From NCBI GenBank assembly GCA_016903655.1, contig JADQBC010000010.1:1-44636 (forward strand): a stretch of DNA of 44,636 nt. Reading direction: 5' to 3'. Position numbers and translations under genes: made by a program. Positions within the stretch are counted from its first letter, which is position 1. Each line of letters starts with the position of its first letter. The DNA is from Gomphosphaeria aponina SAG 52.96 = DSM 107014. Its GTDB lineage: Bacteria; Cyanobacteriota; Cyanobacteriia; Cyanobacteriales; Gomphosphaeriaceae. The notes under the pieces were generated by a model. It did no database searches. It worked only from the letters and a program-made list of their open reading frames with translations, and was not told where the DNA came from. This document shows positions 32,801 through 41,895 of this stretch, piece by piece.

Positions 32801-34720
32801 TTTTAATATCCCTAATATTCCTATTATCATTTCTAGCGATCGTTCTACACAAATTCCCACTAAAGTCTCTGGTTTTACCCCTAATTTTTGTAAATAATGT
32901 GCTAGTTGATTTGCTTTTTCATTTAATTGAGAGTAAGTTAATTGTTGCTCTTCAAACACAACTGCAATCTTATCGGGTGTTTTGGCTACTTGCTCTTCAA
33001 ATAGTTGATGAATACATTTATCTTTGGGATCATCTGTTTTAGTGTTATTCCAGTCTCTTAATATTTGTTGTTTTTTTGCTTGTGTTAAGAGAGGTAAGTG
33101 TGAGATTTTCTCATCTGGGTTATTAATGATACCTCTTAAGAGAATTTGAAAATGTCTTGTCATTCTCTTAATGGTAGCTGAGTTAAATAAATCAGTATTA
33201 TATTCAAATGTTATTTCAATTCCTCCTTGTTTTTGTCTGATATAAAGGGTTAAATCAAATAAAGAGCGATTTTTTTCAATGTTGATTCTTTCTTTAAATG
33301 AAGAACAATTAAGAGAGCTATTTTCTGGAGTATTCAGAAAGTTAAACATTACCTGAAAAATAGGTGACTGACTTAAATTTCTGTCTGGTTGTAATTCTTC
33401 TATTAATTTCTCAAAAGGTAAATCTTGATTTTCATAAGCTTCTAAACTGACTTGTTTTACTTGCTGTAAGAATTGTCGAAAACTTAAATTACTATTGAGC
33501 TGGTTTCTTAAAGCTAAAGTGTTTAAAAAACAACCAATTAAATTTTCTGTTTCTAATTTTTTCCGCCCTGCAATAGGAGTACCAACAATAATATCTTCTT
33601 GCCCTGTATAACGACATAATAATACTTTAAATGCTGCGAGTAACAGCATAAATAAAGTTACCTTTTCTTCTTGGCTAATTTGCTTCAGATTTTTTTCTAA
33701 TTCATTGGGCAATAAAAATGCAATACTTTTGCCTTGATAACTAGGTATTAAAGGACGTTTTTTATCAGTTGGTAAGTTAAGAATAGGAAGTTGACCACTT
33801 AATTTTTCTTTCCAGTATTTTACTTGTTTTTTATATAATTCTTGAGTTAATTGTTTTTTCTGCCAGATGGCAAAATCTCCATATTGAATTGGTAATTCTG
33901 GGAGGGTATTAGTTGCTCTTTTTTCTAGGGTTTCATAGCAAGTTAATAATTCTTTAATAATAATTTCTGATGACCAACCATCAGAAATGATATGATGATT
34001 TACTAGCAAGAGAATATACTCATTATTGGCTAACCGAAATAATGTAGCTCTCAGCATTAAATCTTGAGCTAAATTAAAAGGCTTTTCTATTATTTGAGTT
34101 GCTAATTTCTGAAAGGTTTTTTGTTCTTCTGACTCATCAGCTAAATTAATTATGGGTAATTCTAATGACCAATTTTCAGCAATAATTTGCTTTAATTCTC
34201 CATTTTCACTCCTGAATGTTGTTCTTAAGGTTTCATGTCTGGTAATAATTTGATTTAGTGCTTGTTTTAAATTTTCAATGTTCAGCTCTTGAGTGAATTT
34301 AAAAGCTTTAGGCATATTATAGACTGGAGAGTCTGGTTCCAATTGATTGAGAAACCAAAATCTGGTTTGGGTAAAAGAAGCGGGGTAAGAGTTACAGTCA
34401 TTATTTCTGACAATTTTATTTTCTTGTGTTAGCTGTTTTTCTGCTAAACGGCGAAGGAGTAATTCTTTTTTTTCTGGGGATAAATTAGCTATTTTTGCTT
34501 GTATATCAGTATTGTTATCCATAGGAAAAATAGTCTGTTGTGCGGTTTGATTCGTTTCTGTGAGTAAGGTAATAATTTCAGGTTTATTTTCCTTTATTGT
34601 TTGTCTAATTTCTGGTGTCATCGCTCCCGTTGGAGCACTATAAAGTAAACGCCCTTCTTCAACCCACAGTTTAATATTTAGTTTTTCTAGTTTGGATAAT
34701 ATATTTTTAATATCTTTCAT
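29867..34720 (-). CDS. NRPS: TubC docking, C, A, PCP and Cys-thioesterase, with two C-terminal Ig-like domains
   Basis: A 1617-residue terminal NRPS. Order: TubC_N docking domain (1-55), condensation domain with HHIISDG, A domain (YTSGSTGKPKGVLV), PCP with GGHSLLSVKL (Ser near 1100), then thioesterase. The TE motif is GGYCLGG with Cys near 1258 in place of the usual Ser. Two similar segments (about 1370-1490 and 1497-1615) follow, with VKVKNIS and PG.Y patterns of NBR1-like Ig folds. By eye the A-domain code reads DAFFLGVTF, close to isoleucine/valine codes. It is last in the locus and probably releases the product; the Ig-like tail is rare for an NRPS. Confidence 0.93.
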   Translation of the reverse strand: MKDIKNILSKLEKLNIKLWVEEGRLLYSAPTGAMTPEIRQTIKENKPEIITLLTETNQTAQQTIFPMDNNTDIQAKIANLSPEKKELLLRRLAEKQLTQENKIVRNNDCNSYPASFTQTRFWFLNQLEPDSPVYNMPKAFKFTQELNIENLKQALNQIITRHETLRTTFRSENGELKQIIAENWSLELPIINLADESEEQKTFQKLATQIIEKPFNLAQDLMLRATLFRLANNEYILLLVNHHIISDGWSSEIIIKELLTCYETLEKRATNTLPELPIQYGDFAIWQKKQLTQELYKKQVKYWKEKLSGQLPILNLPTDKKRPLIPSYQGKSIAFLLPNELEKNLKQISQEEKVTLFMLLLAAFKVLLCRYTGQEDIIVGTPIAGRKKLETENLIGCFLNTLALRNQLNSNLSFRQFLQQVKQVSLEAYENQDLPFEKLIEELQPDRNLSQSPIFQVMFNFLNTPENSSLNCSSFKERINIEKNRSLFDLTLYIRQKQGGIEITFEYNTDLFNSATIKRMTRHFQILLRGIINNPDEKISHLPLLTQAKKQQILRDWNNTKTDDPKDKCIHQLFEEQVAKTPDKIAVVFEEQQLTYSQLNEKANQLAHYLQKLGVKPETLVGICVERSLEMIIGILGILKAGGAYVPLEPNYPSDRLIYMLDNAKISVLLTTEKSEEKLFSYPGKIVRTDTWDKIEPESKENLKSAVCSKNLAYVIYTSGSTGKPKGVLVKHKSVNRLVKNTNYINIRPAAKIAQIANTSFDAATFEIWGALLNGAKLVIFPKETTLQLELFIEQLKEKELDTIFITTALFNQIASIHPQAFNTFKYVLFGGEKVEPKWVKEIIEKGKPENLIHVYGPTENTTFSTWYPVNNVVENADNLPIGKPISNTKIYILDTNLQPTPIGVVGELYLAGKGVARGYLNRPELTAEKFIYNPFGAGKLYKTGDLARYLPHGNIEFIGRIDNQVKIRGYRIELGEIETILNQHLEVKEAVVIVREDTPDNKSLVAYIVAKHQSISELRSFLATKLPEYMIPNGFVFLEALPLTPNGKIDRRALPKPDTTRQELETNYLAPKNELEIKLTQIWEEVLGIKGIGITDNFFELGGHSLLSVKLLAEIEKTFNQKLPLAVLFQLTNIAEQAKLISQKQAKESLQKLPITNEEYRHILALTAGWEWKRVKEEGLIVGTNTNGTLPPLFWCSNGFGETSFLANYLDENQPLYGLFSGYGWVNEENIKNLAAYYVSEILTIQPNGNYFLGGYCLGGKVVFEIAEQLQNFGKKVALLVLTESYIPRQYLGKLVLIFASQSNLNPYIFSRVDSQIDWYQQFEMGLEIAIINSNHHIFTEANQIDILGETIQKYINQQNYNFPFEKSAYQAQITTQRTLNISTGKTYLLPVKVKNISSLVWETKSIENVIYVGYYLSNNEQKEKLYSDERIALPMLVKPSEEAELLVPVIAPLLPGDYLINLFLIHSPLVVFNNKEINNQIIELTVNESEGSSFRAEITAQEYLSLSVEEQVKIPVKVKNISSGIWKFFPYTPIKLGNHWLDENEQVIQWDDGRTYLPENFAPSEEIELSLTITAPKQPGNYLLELDLVQERVTWFAQKGSQTTIVRVEVKQGNI

Positions 34721-34841
34721 ATTGTTCCTGTTTCTCTGTTTTGTTTTTCTATTATAAATGGATTTTCAGCAAAAGTGGTTATAAGTGTTCGTTTTTCTTT
34801 TTGAAAATTATTTATAGCAGTGCTCGAGTTTGTATTTTTGC

Positions 34842-34884
34842 GGTCATTTGCGCGGTTATTGAGCGTAGTCGAAATGCAATGACC
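34842..34884. repeat. GGTCATT...AATGACC palindromic repeat
   Basis: ggtcatt and aatgacc flank gagcgtagtcgaaatg, a form often seen as a dispersed cyanobacterial repeat. It sits between the NRPS start and the Uma2 stop. Confidence 0.65.
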
Positions 34885-34895
34885 TTCAACTCAAA

Positions 34896-35513
34896 TTAAA
34901 TTGACCAGATTTGTTGAGGGGTTAATTTTAATTCAGGAAAGGTGGGAGAAATAATTAAACTCTCATTTTGATAAGATTTCATGGCATAGGTTTTATCTTC
35001 TTGGAGGGTATAAACAAAAACTGTCGGTTGTTTTGGATTACCTAAATAACTGCGAGAAGCGATCGCCTCATAATCTATAATCCAGTATTCAGGAATGCCC
35101 AAAAGTTGATATTCTTCTAGTTTATCCACATAGTCATCTTCCCAATTTGTGGAAACTACTTCAACTACTAAATTAGGAGCATCTAGTAAAGCGGAATAAG
35201 CAGTAGGATGAGCTTCCCATATTGTTTTATCTATCACTGTTACATCAGGATTACGACCTCTTTCTTTTCCTTCTTTATTTTCTGTTCTAATTACAATTCT
35301 GCCAGAAACTCGATAATTAAGTTTTGCTCTTTCAACCTCTTTATCAAACTGTCGAATGATAAAATCAGCAAGATCTTCATGTCTTCTTGTAGCTAAAGTA
35401 CGCATAATTTCTCCGTTTACTAATTCATAACGTCCTTCTTCATCTGGCAATTGTTTGATAAATTGTTCAAAAGTGAGTAGTTTTTGTTCAGGTTTGTTGA
35501 TGGTTGTTATCAT
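34896..35513 (-). CDS. Uma2-family restriction-endonuclease-like protein
   Basis: A 205-residue protein, second Uma2 in the window. Core motifs are LTFEQFIKQLPDEEGRYELV, RNPDVTVID and APNLVVEVVSTNWEDDYVDK, then LEEYQLLGIPEYWIIDYEA. It lies in the same direction between the two NRPS genes and looks like an insertion that splits the assembly-line operon. It has no evident role in peptide synthesis. Confidence 0.92.
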   Translation of the reverse strand: MITTINKPEQKLLTFEQFIKQLPDEEGRYELVNGEIMRTLATRRHEDLADFIIRQFDKEVERAKLNYRVSGRIVIRTENKEGKERGRNPDVTVIDKTIWEAHPTAYSALLDAPNLVVEVVSTNWEDDYVDKLEEYQLLGIPEYWIIDYEAIASRSYLGNPKQPTVFVYTLQEDKTYAMKSYQNESLIISPTFPELKLTPQQIWSI

Positions 35514-35596
35514 GGTTAACCTCGTCTGTGTTAAATTTTAATTGCCTCTCTGTTATCTTATCATTTTAGCGCATAAATGGTAATTGAGCAACTAAT

Positions 35597-38500
35597 TTAA
35601 ATTTCCCCTATCTCTAGAGTTTGATAAGTGTTATTTAATCTATCAGCTAATTCTTCAATAGTTGTATATTCAAATAAATCAGGCAAAGGTAATTCTATCT
35701 GAAAAATATTTCTAATTCTGGCTACTATTTGTGTGGCTAATAAAGAATGTCCACCTAAGGCAAAAAAGTTATCATTAATGCTTATTTTTTCAATGTTTAA
35801 TACTTCCTGCCAAATTTGGGCTAATTTTATTTCTATTTCATTACTAGGTGCAACAAATTCATCTTCCCTGTTAGTTTCAAAATCTGGCGCTGGTAATGCT
35901 TTTCTGTCTATTTTTCCGCTGGGAGTAAGAGGAAAAGCATCTAAAAACACAAAAGCCGAAGGAATCATATAATCAGGGAGCTTTTTGCTTAAAAATTGCC
36001 TGATTTCTTTTATTTCTATTGGCTTTTTAGTAATAATATAAGCAGTTAAATACTTATCTCCCTGTTCATTTTCTCTGGCAATAACTACTGTTTCTTTTAT
36101 ATCTGGATGTTGATTAAGATTAGCTTCAATTTCTCCTAATTCTATGCGAAAACCTCTGATTTTTACCTGGTTATCTATTCTGCCTAAAAATAATATACTG
36201 CCATCTGCTTTTAAACGTCCTCTATCTCCTGTACGATAAATTCTTTGATTATTTTCTGCTAAAATAAATTTGGCTTGTGTCAGCGCTGGTTGTTGCCAAT
36301 ATTCTAATGCAACATAAGGACTTTTAATAGCAATTTCTCCATAAACTTCATTATTTTTTCCTGCTTCATTCAATAATAAAATTTCTGTGTCTTCTATCGG
36401 ATATCCAATAGGTATATTTTCCCCCATATTTTCTGTTTTTTGATTGATAAAATATTGCAGATTGAAGCTTGATTCTGTTTGACCAAAAATATTAGTTAAA
36501 ATACATGATTCAGGAAAATATTTTTGAAACAATTCTACATCTTTTTTAACTACTTTTTCTCCCCCTAACACAACTAATCGCATATCATTTAGTTGTGATG
36601 AATTGCTGGCGGCTAATGTTTCCATTAAATAACGATAAACTGTGGGAGTGGAATGATAAATTGTGATTTTTTCCCTGATTAACCATTCCAACAAACTGCT
36701 CATACTTTCATTTTTTACATCACAGGGATATAAGGTTGCTCCATTTAATAATGCGCCAAAAATATCCATAATAGCAGCATCAAAACTAATTGATGATATT
36801 AAAGTTAATTTATCATTACTGTTCAGGTGAAGATTATTTGTATAATTTCTGATAAAATGAAGCACATTTCTGTGATTTTGTCCCACTCCTTTGGGTTTTC
36901 CTGTTGAACCTGAAGTGTAAAAAATATAAGCAATACTATCTGGGGCAATTGATGGGTTATTTTGCAGGTTTTGGTTTAATTCTATTTCATCAAAGTTAAT
37001 GATTGGTATGTTTTCCTGGGTTAACTCTATGGCTAAATTATAGTTATTATTATTGGTAATAATAACCGTTGCTTGTGCATCTTCTAAGATATAATTTAAC
37101 CGTCCTTGAGGATAAGATGCGTCTAAGGGTACATAAGTTTTTCCTGCGGTTAATACTCCTAATATTGCTGCTATTGCAGGTGCATCATGTTCAAATAATA
37201 ACCCTATTCTTGTTGTTTCATGAGTTGATTGCAGTTGTTGAATTTGAAAGGCGATCGCTTTTACCCATTCATTCAATTCTGCATAACTCCAGCAATATTT
37301 TTGACTTTTTATTGCTATTTGTTCTGGGTATTTTGGCACTTGTTGCGCAAATCTTGCTGGTATTGATTGCTCTATTTCTTGTTTGGTAAATTCTGTAAAT
37401 GGTCTTAATGTAATTATATTATTTTTATTATTATTCCAGTCAATTAATATTTGCTGTTTTTCTGCTGCTGTTAAGAGAGGAAGTAGGGAGATTTTCTCGT
37501 GAGGATTATTAATAATACCTTTTAACAAGACTTGAAAATGTCCCGCCATCCGCTCAATAGTTGACCGCTCAAATAAATCAGTATTGTATTCAAAATAACA
37601 ATCCAGTCCTGATTTATTTTCCACAATATCCAAACTTAAATCTAATGCTGCAACTCCTCGGTCAAACTTTACTTCTTCTATGGTTAAATCTTCTATTTCT
37701 ACGGTAGATCCTGGTAAATTCCTCAATTGAAATAATACCTGAAATAAGGGATTATGAGTTAAAGAGCGTTCTGGGTTTAATTCTGCTACCAATTTCTCAA
37801 AAGGTATATCTTGATTAGCATAAGCTTCTTTTGCTACTTCAATAACTTGCGCTAATAATTCCTGAAAAGTTAAATCACCATTTAACTGAATACGCAACGC
37901 TAAAGTATTAATAAAAACCCCAATTAATTTTTCTATTTCTAACCGTGAACGTCCTGCAATAGGACAACCTAAAATGATATCTTCTTCCCCTGTATAACGA
38001 TATAATAAACTCGCAAAAGCTGCCAACAAAGTCATAAATAGTGTTGCATTTTGTTGCCAACTTAAATCTTTCAGAGATTTACTCAAAGTTGGGGATAAAG
38101 TTAAACAATGTTTTGCACCTGAAAATGTTTGTAATGCTTGGCGCTGTCTATCAGTAGGTAACTCTAATATTGGTAAATTCCCACTTAATTTATTTAGCCA
38201 ATAATTTAATTGAGATTGTAATTTTTCCCCTTGTAACTGTTCTTTTTGCCACTGAGCAAAATCTGCATATTGTATGGTTAAATCTGGTAAGGGTGATGGT
38301 AAATTTTGACTAAAAGCTTGATATAATTTGCCTAATTCTTCAATTAAAACCCCTGCTGACCAACCATCAAATACAATATGATGTGTGGTTAATAATAAAA
38401 TTTGCTTTTCTTCTTTAAGTTGCACTAAACTTGCTCTTAATAAAGCATCTTTGGCTAAATTAAATGGTCGTTGTGCTTCTTCTTTGATTAGTTTTTCTAA

Positions 38501-38926
38501 TTGTTTTTTCTGTTCATTTAAAGAGCGTAAATCAATGATTGATAATTTTAAGTTAACCTGAGAATTTATTTCTTGAATAGGTAAACCATCAACAAGGATA
38601 TATTTACTTCTTAAAACTTCATGGCGACGCAAAATTTCATTTAAACTAAACTCCAGTGCCGTTACATTTAACTTACCTGCCAGTTTAATATTAATAGGGC
38701 GGTTATAAGCAGTATTTTCTGGTTCTAATTGTTGCAGAAACCACATTCTTTCTTGCGCAAAGGAAAGGAGGAAATTTTCCCTATTTACTCTTTTGGTAAT
38801 AGTTTGTTGTTGTTTTACTGCTGCTCTTTTTTGCTGCATTTTTTGCTCAAACAGCGTTCTTTGTGCGGGGGTTAAATTAGCAATCCGTTTGTTTATTTCA
38901 TTGTTCATTTTTTGCTTATTATCCAT
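35597..38926 (-). CDS. NRPS module: condensation, adenylation and carrier domains
   Basis: A 1109-residue module from the ATG at 38926; the open frame extends 27 codons further but overlaps the HicB gene. A linker (NKRIANLTPAQRTLFEQKM) leads to a C domain with HHIVFDGWS (about 184), an A domain with YTSGSTGKPKGVGQNH (about 674), and a PCP with GGHSLLATQ (about 1059). By eye the A-code is D-A-M-H-V-G-I-F-N, and the core GPTE reads GQTE; I cannot assign a substrate. It ends in a short tail and no TE, so the chain must pass to the next NRPS, whose TubC docking domain could receive it. Confidence 0.92.
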   Translation of the reverse strand: MDNKQKMNNEINKRIANLTPAQRTLFEQKMQQKRAAVKQQQTITKRVNRENFLLSFAQERMWFLQQLEPENTAYNRPINIKLAGKLNVTALEFSLNEILRRHEVLRSKYILVDGLPIQEINSQVNLKLSIIDLRSLNEQKKQLEKLIKEEAQRPFNLAKDALLRASLVQLKEEKQILLLTTHHIVFDGWSAGVLIEELGKLYQAFSQNLPSPLPDLTIQYADFAQWQKEQLQGEKLQSQLNYWLNKLSGNLPILELPTDRQRQALQTFSGAKHCLTLSPTLSKSLKDLSWQQNATLFMTLLAAFASLLYRYTGEEDIILGCPIAGRSRLEIEKLIGVFINTLALRIQLNGDLTFQELLAQVIEVAKEAYANQDIPFEKLVAELNPERSLTHNPLFQVLFQLRNLPGSTVEIEDLTIEEVKFDRGVAALDLSLDIVENKSGLDCYFEYNTDLFERSTIERMAGHFQVLLKGIINNPHEKISLLPLLTAAEKQQILIDWNNNKNNIITLRPFTEFTKQEIEQSIPARFAQQVPKYPEQIAIKSQKYCWSYAELNEWVKAIAFQIQQLQSTHETTRIGLLFEHDAPAIAAILGVLTAGKTYVPLDASYPQGRLNYILEDAQATVIITNNNNYNLAIELTQENIPIINFDEIELNQNLQNNPSIAPDSIAYIFYTSGSTGKPKGVGQNHRNVLHFIRNYTNNLHLNSNDKLTLISSISFDAAIMDIFGALLNGATLYPCDVKNESMSSLLEWLIREKITIYHSTPTVYRYLMETLAASNSSQLNDMRLVVLGGEKVVKKDVELFQKYFPESCILTNIFGQTESSFNLQYFINQKTENMGENIPIGYPIEDTEILLLNEAGKNNEVYGEIAIKSPYVALEYWQQPALTQAKFILAENNQRIYRTGDRGRLKADGSILFLGRIDNQVKIRGFRIELGEIEANLNQHPDIKETVVIARENEQGDKYLTAYIITKKPIEIKEIRQFLSKKLPDYMIPSAFVFLDAFPLTPSGKIDRKALPAPDFETNREDEFVAPSNEIEIKLAQIWQEVLNIEKISINDNFFALGGHSLLATQIVARIRNIFQIELPLPDLFEYTTIEELADRLNNTYQTLEIGEI

Positions 38927-38954
38927 CCTAATTATTGCCACAATTTTTAAATAT

Positions 38955-39185
38955 TTACTTAACAGCAAGTTTTGAAAGTGCAACAGGTAGTGACTCTCCA
39001 TCTGCAAGATAACATTCTTTCATTCCTTCATAAGCTTCATACAATTCATCTAATGCTTCTTCAGGAGTATCACCAAAAGCAGATACATTAGGTAATTCTA
39101 CTAAATGAGCTAAGAAATCTCCCTGCTCATCTTTATATAAATTGATGGTATATCCATCCCAATCGTAATCTTTTAGTCTATTCAT
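38955..39185 (-). CDS. Solo HicB-family antitoxin-like protein
   Basis: A 76-residue protein with the HicB pattern TINLYKDEQGDFLAHLVELP, AFGDTPEEALDELYEAYEGM. No HicA gene is adjacent; instead a HigA-like gene lies 6 bp upstream. It sits between a ligase-carrier and an NRPS gene as part of an inserted toxin-antitoxin cluster. Confidence 0.85.
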   Translation of the reverse strand: MNRLKDYDWDGYTINLYKDEQGDFLAHLVELPNVSAFGDTPEEALDELYEAYEGMKECYLADGESLPVALSKLAVK

Positions 39186-39191
39186 ATAAAT

Positions 39192-39575
39192 TTACAAATA
39201 ATTATTTTTTAATTGATTAAATGCTTCATCTGTCATTTGAATTTTACCTTCTAAAATATCTAAAACAACAGCTTCACTTTCAAATATGCTTAACAAATCT
39301 TGAGGTTGTAAATTATCTTCTTCTAAAATAGCTTTGAGTAATTCTAATCTCTCAAGTTGAGGAATTGACTCATGTTTATTTTCATATTCATAAACCAATA
39401 TTCCTAATAGTTTAAGATAATCTTCATCATCTTTTGTGAGTTTTTCTTTGTCTAAAATCTTATTAATTTGTTTTTGAGTAGCAATTAATTCTTGTTCATT
39501 GCTAATGGGACGTGGGGGAAAACTTGTGATTAAATTAAGATAATAGTTGCTAAATTTTTCTAAACCAGTCGTCAT
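39192..39575 (-). CDS. HigA-like antitoxin/transcription factor
   Basis: A 127-residue protein. The N-terminal helix (ISNEQELIATQKQINKILDK) and DYLKLLGILVYEYENKH match the HigA-type antitoxins of cyanobacteria. The C-terminal ILEEDNLQPQDLLSIF..EAVVLDILEGK region resembles an HTH. It lies directly after higB; if the higB frameshift were corrected the two would overlap by about 26 bp. HigA normally neutralises HigB and represses the operon. Confidence 0.8.
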   Translation of the reverse strand: MTTGLEKFSNYYLNLITSFPPRPISNEQELIATQKQINKILDKEKLTKDDEDYLKLLGILVYEYENKHESIPQLERLELLKAILEEDNLQPQDLLSIFESEAVVLDILEGKIQMTDEAFNQLKNNYL

Positions 39576-39589
39576 TTTTCCAATTGTCC

Positions 39590-39853
39590 TTATTGTATTC
39601 TGAATGAGTTAAAATTGCTCTTATAAAAATCATCTGTATAATCTATATAGGTTATTAGACGATAATTATTACCGCTAATATTAAAAATTATCAAATTACC
39701 AACTAAATCTGCTGATGGAAACATTTTTCTCAATTCCTGAAAGTTATTAAAACCATTTTTTGATATTCTTTCATACCAAAGTAATAAACCAGATTTAGCA
39801 GTGGAATGTTTTTCCCAAAATTCTCTTAGGGTTCTTTTACTTATAACACGCAT
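39590..39853 (-). CDS. HigB-family mRNA interferase toxin, C-terminally frameshifted
   Basis: An 87-residue ORF beginning MRVISKRTLREFWEKHSTAK and containing WYERISKN, MFPSADLVGNLIIFNISGNN and YRLITYIDYTDD, all HigB features. The ending FYKSNFNSFRIQ is atypical. One base earlier or later in the A5 run at 39625-39629 (minus strand T5) the frame reads DDFIRAILTHSEYNKDNW, the normal HigB C-terminus, and would end near 39550 overlapping higA. So this copy is probably inactive, or the base call is wrong. Confidence 0.85.
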   Translation of the reverse strand: MRVISKRTLREFWEKHSTAKSGLLLWYERISKNGFNNFQELRKMFPSADLVGNLIIFNISGNNYRLITYIDYTDDFYKSNFNSFRIQ

Positions 39854-39936
39854 TAAAATAAATTGACAAGATTGATAATTTTGTAGTAAAAATGTAACTA
39901 TTTAATTCTTATTTAAATATAATACTTACTACAAAA

Positions 39937-41835
39937 TTAATTATTTAGCAATTTTGCTGCTTCCTCATCACTCAATAATTCAATTTCCTCTAACAAATCA
40001 GCTATCTCTTCTGATTCTATCATCTTTGCTTGATTTTCCAGAATTTTTTCTGCCATTTTTGCCACAGTAGGTTGCTCAAAAAAGATGAGAAAAGACAACT
40101 CTACTTGCAATGTTGCTAACACCCGATTAACTATTCTTGCAGCACTAATTGAGTCTCCTCCAAATTGGAAAAAGTTATCATAAATTCCCACTTTTTCTAC
40201 TTTTAATACCTCACACCAAATTGCTACTAACTCTTCTTCTATCTTAGTACGAGGGGGAGCATATTCTGGTAAAGGAGCTTCTGGATTTGATGCTTGTAAC
40301 CCTAACTTTTCTGCCAACCCAATGCGCTGAATTTTTCCTGTGCTTCCTTTGGGAATTTCACTTAAAAATATTACCACACGGGGTACTTTAAAATCAGCCA
40401 GTCTTGCTGCTACAAACTCTTTAATTTCCCCTTCAGTAATAGTTTTTCCCTCTTTTAATACCACTGCTGCTGCCACATCTTCTCCTAAAAGAGTGTGAGG
40501 CGCTGCGAATGTTACCACCTGTTGAATAGCAGGATGCTCTAATAAAATTTCATCCACTTCACGGGGGGAAATTTTCTCGCCTCCTCGGTTAATTATTTCT
40601 TTTATTCGCCCTTTGAGAAATAAATACCCATCCTCATCTAAATATCCTAAATCACCTGTTCTAAACCAACCATTGGTGAAGGCTTTTTCATTTGCTTCTG
40701 GGTTATTGGCATAGCCTTGAGTTACATTTGCTCCTTTAATAACTACTTCTCCCACTTCTCCTACTGGTAATAAATTCCCCATTTCATCCATAATCGCAAT
40801 TTCTGGGCCCGCTGCTACTCCCACTGATCCAGGTTTGCGCACGAAGGGCGGTAAAGGATTACTTGCCATTTGATGTGCAGCTTCTGTCATTCCGTAAGAT
40901 TCAATCACAGGAGCATTAAATACTTTTTCCAATTCTGCCATCACTACTGGCGGTAATGACGCAGAGGAGGAGCGAATAAACCTGAGAGGTGACTGGGTAA
41001 TAATTTCCCGATTTGCTGCTGCTCGCATCAAAATTGTTTGGTGCATTGTCGGAACCGCACTATACCATGTGGGGCGAAATTCGTCAAGCCAGGGGAAAAA
41101 TTCTGGCGCAGAAAACCCAGGAGTACAAACCACACTACCACCAGCACTGAGAGACGAGAGTAATACTCCAATTAGCCCATGAATATGGAATAAAGGCATG
41201 ATATTTAAACAGCGATGCCTGCGGCTGGCTACGCCTACGCTCTCTTTTAAACCCAAACTTTCTCGAATATTTTGAGCAGAAACACAGAGATTTTTATGGG
41301 TAAGTAAAACCATTTTCGGGCGGGAAGTTGTACCAGAAGTGTGCAAAATTAAAGCCACATCTTCTGGTTTAGCAAAACCATTTTTTGCAGCAGTTTTAGT
41401 TTCACCCCCAGTAAGAGTAAAAATTCCCGCCTCTTCTTCTAAAATGGGGGAAAGTTGCACCACAGGAATGCCCAATTTTTTAGCTACAATTATGGCATCT
41501 TCTGCAACTCCTGGCTGAATAATTAACGCTTTAGCATTTAAATCTTCTAAATAAAATTTAAACTCCTGGGTACGATAATTGGGATTTAAAGGAGCAGCAG
41601 TAGTATATGAAGAAACTGCTAAAAAAGCCACAGCCATTTCTGGGCTATTAGGAAGGGCGATCGCCACTCTATCATTACACTCTACTCCCATCTTTTTTAA
41701 TGTGTTTACCACTTCCTTAATTTTATGGTGCAAACCTTTGTATGTTAGAGGTTTGCGGTTAATACCAAGAAGGGCTATATTTTCTGGATTTATTTCTGCT
41801 TGAGTTTTAATTAATTGATAGATAGTATTTTGCAT
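39937..41835 (-). CDS. AMP-dependent acyl-CoA-ligase-like enzyme fused to a C-terminal carrier domain
   Basis: A 632-residue protein from the ATG at 41835; the open frame runs on to a TTG at 41895. The N-terminal ligase has ALILHTSGTTSRPKMV, PLFHIHGL, ESYGMTEAAHQMASNPLPP, GWFRTGDLGYLDEDGYL and GRIKEIINRGGEKISPREVD. Best family resemblance is oxalyl-CoA synthetase (plant AAE3 / yeast Pcs60 group). A carrier domain follows (DNFFQFGGDSISAARIV, Ser near 558). No condensation domain is present, so it probably activates an acid and loads it on its own carrier. The oxalyl specificity is inference. Confidence 0.88.
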   Translation of the reverse strand: MQNTIYQLIKTQAEINPENIALLGINRKPLTYKGLHHKIKEVVNTLKKMGVECNDRVAIALPNSPEMAVAFLAVSSYTTAAPLNPNYRTQEFKFYLEDLNAKALIIQPGVAEDAIIVAKKLGIPVVQLSPILEEEAGIFTLTGGETKTAAKNGFAKPEDVALILHTSGTTSRPKMVLLTHKNLCVSAQNIRESLGLKESVGVASRRHRCLNIMPLFHIHGLIGVLLSSLSAGGSVVCTPGFSAPEFFPWLDEFRPTWYSAVPTMHQTILMRAAANREIITQSPLRFIRSSSASLPPVVMAELEKVFNAPVIESYGMTEAAHQMASNPLPPFVRKPGSVGVAAGPEIAIMDEMGNLLPVGEVGEVVIKGANVTQGYANNPEANEKAFTNGWFRTGDLGYLDEDGYLFLKGRIKEIINRGGEKISPREVDEILLEHPAIQQVVTFAAPHTLLGEDVAAAVVLKEGKTITEGEIKEFVAARLADFKVPRVVIFLSEIPKGSTGKIQRIGLAEKLGLQASNPEAPLPEYAPPRTKIEEELVAIWCEVLKVEKVGIYDNFFQFGGDSISAARIVNRVLATLQVELSFLIFFEQPTVAKMAEKILENQAKMIESEEIADLLEEIELLSDEEAAKLLNN

Positions 41836-41895
41836 TTTCTGATTTAAATTAGTAACTTTTTTTAAGCGTAAATCAATTATAGCAATATCAGACAA

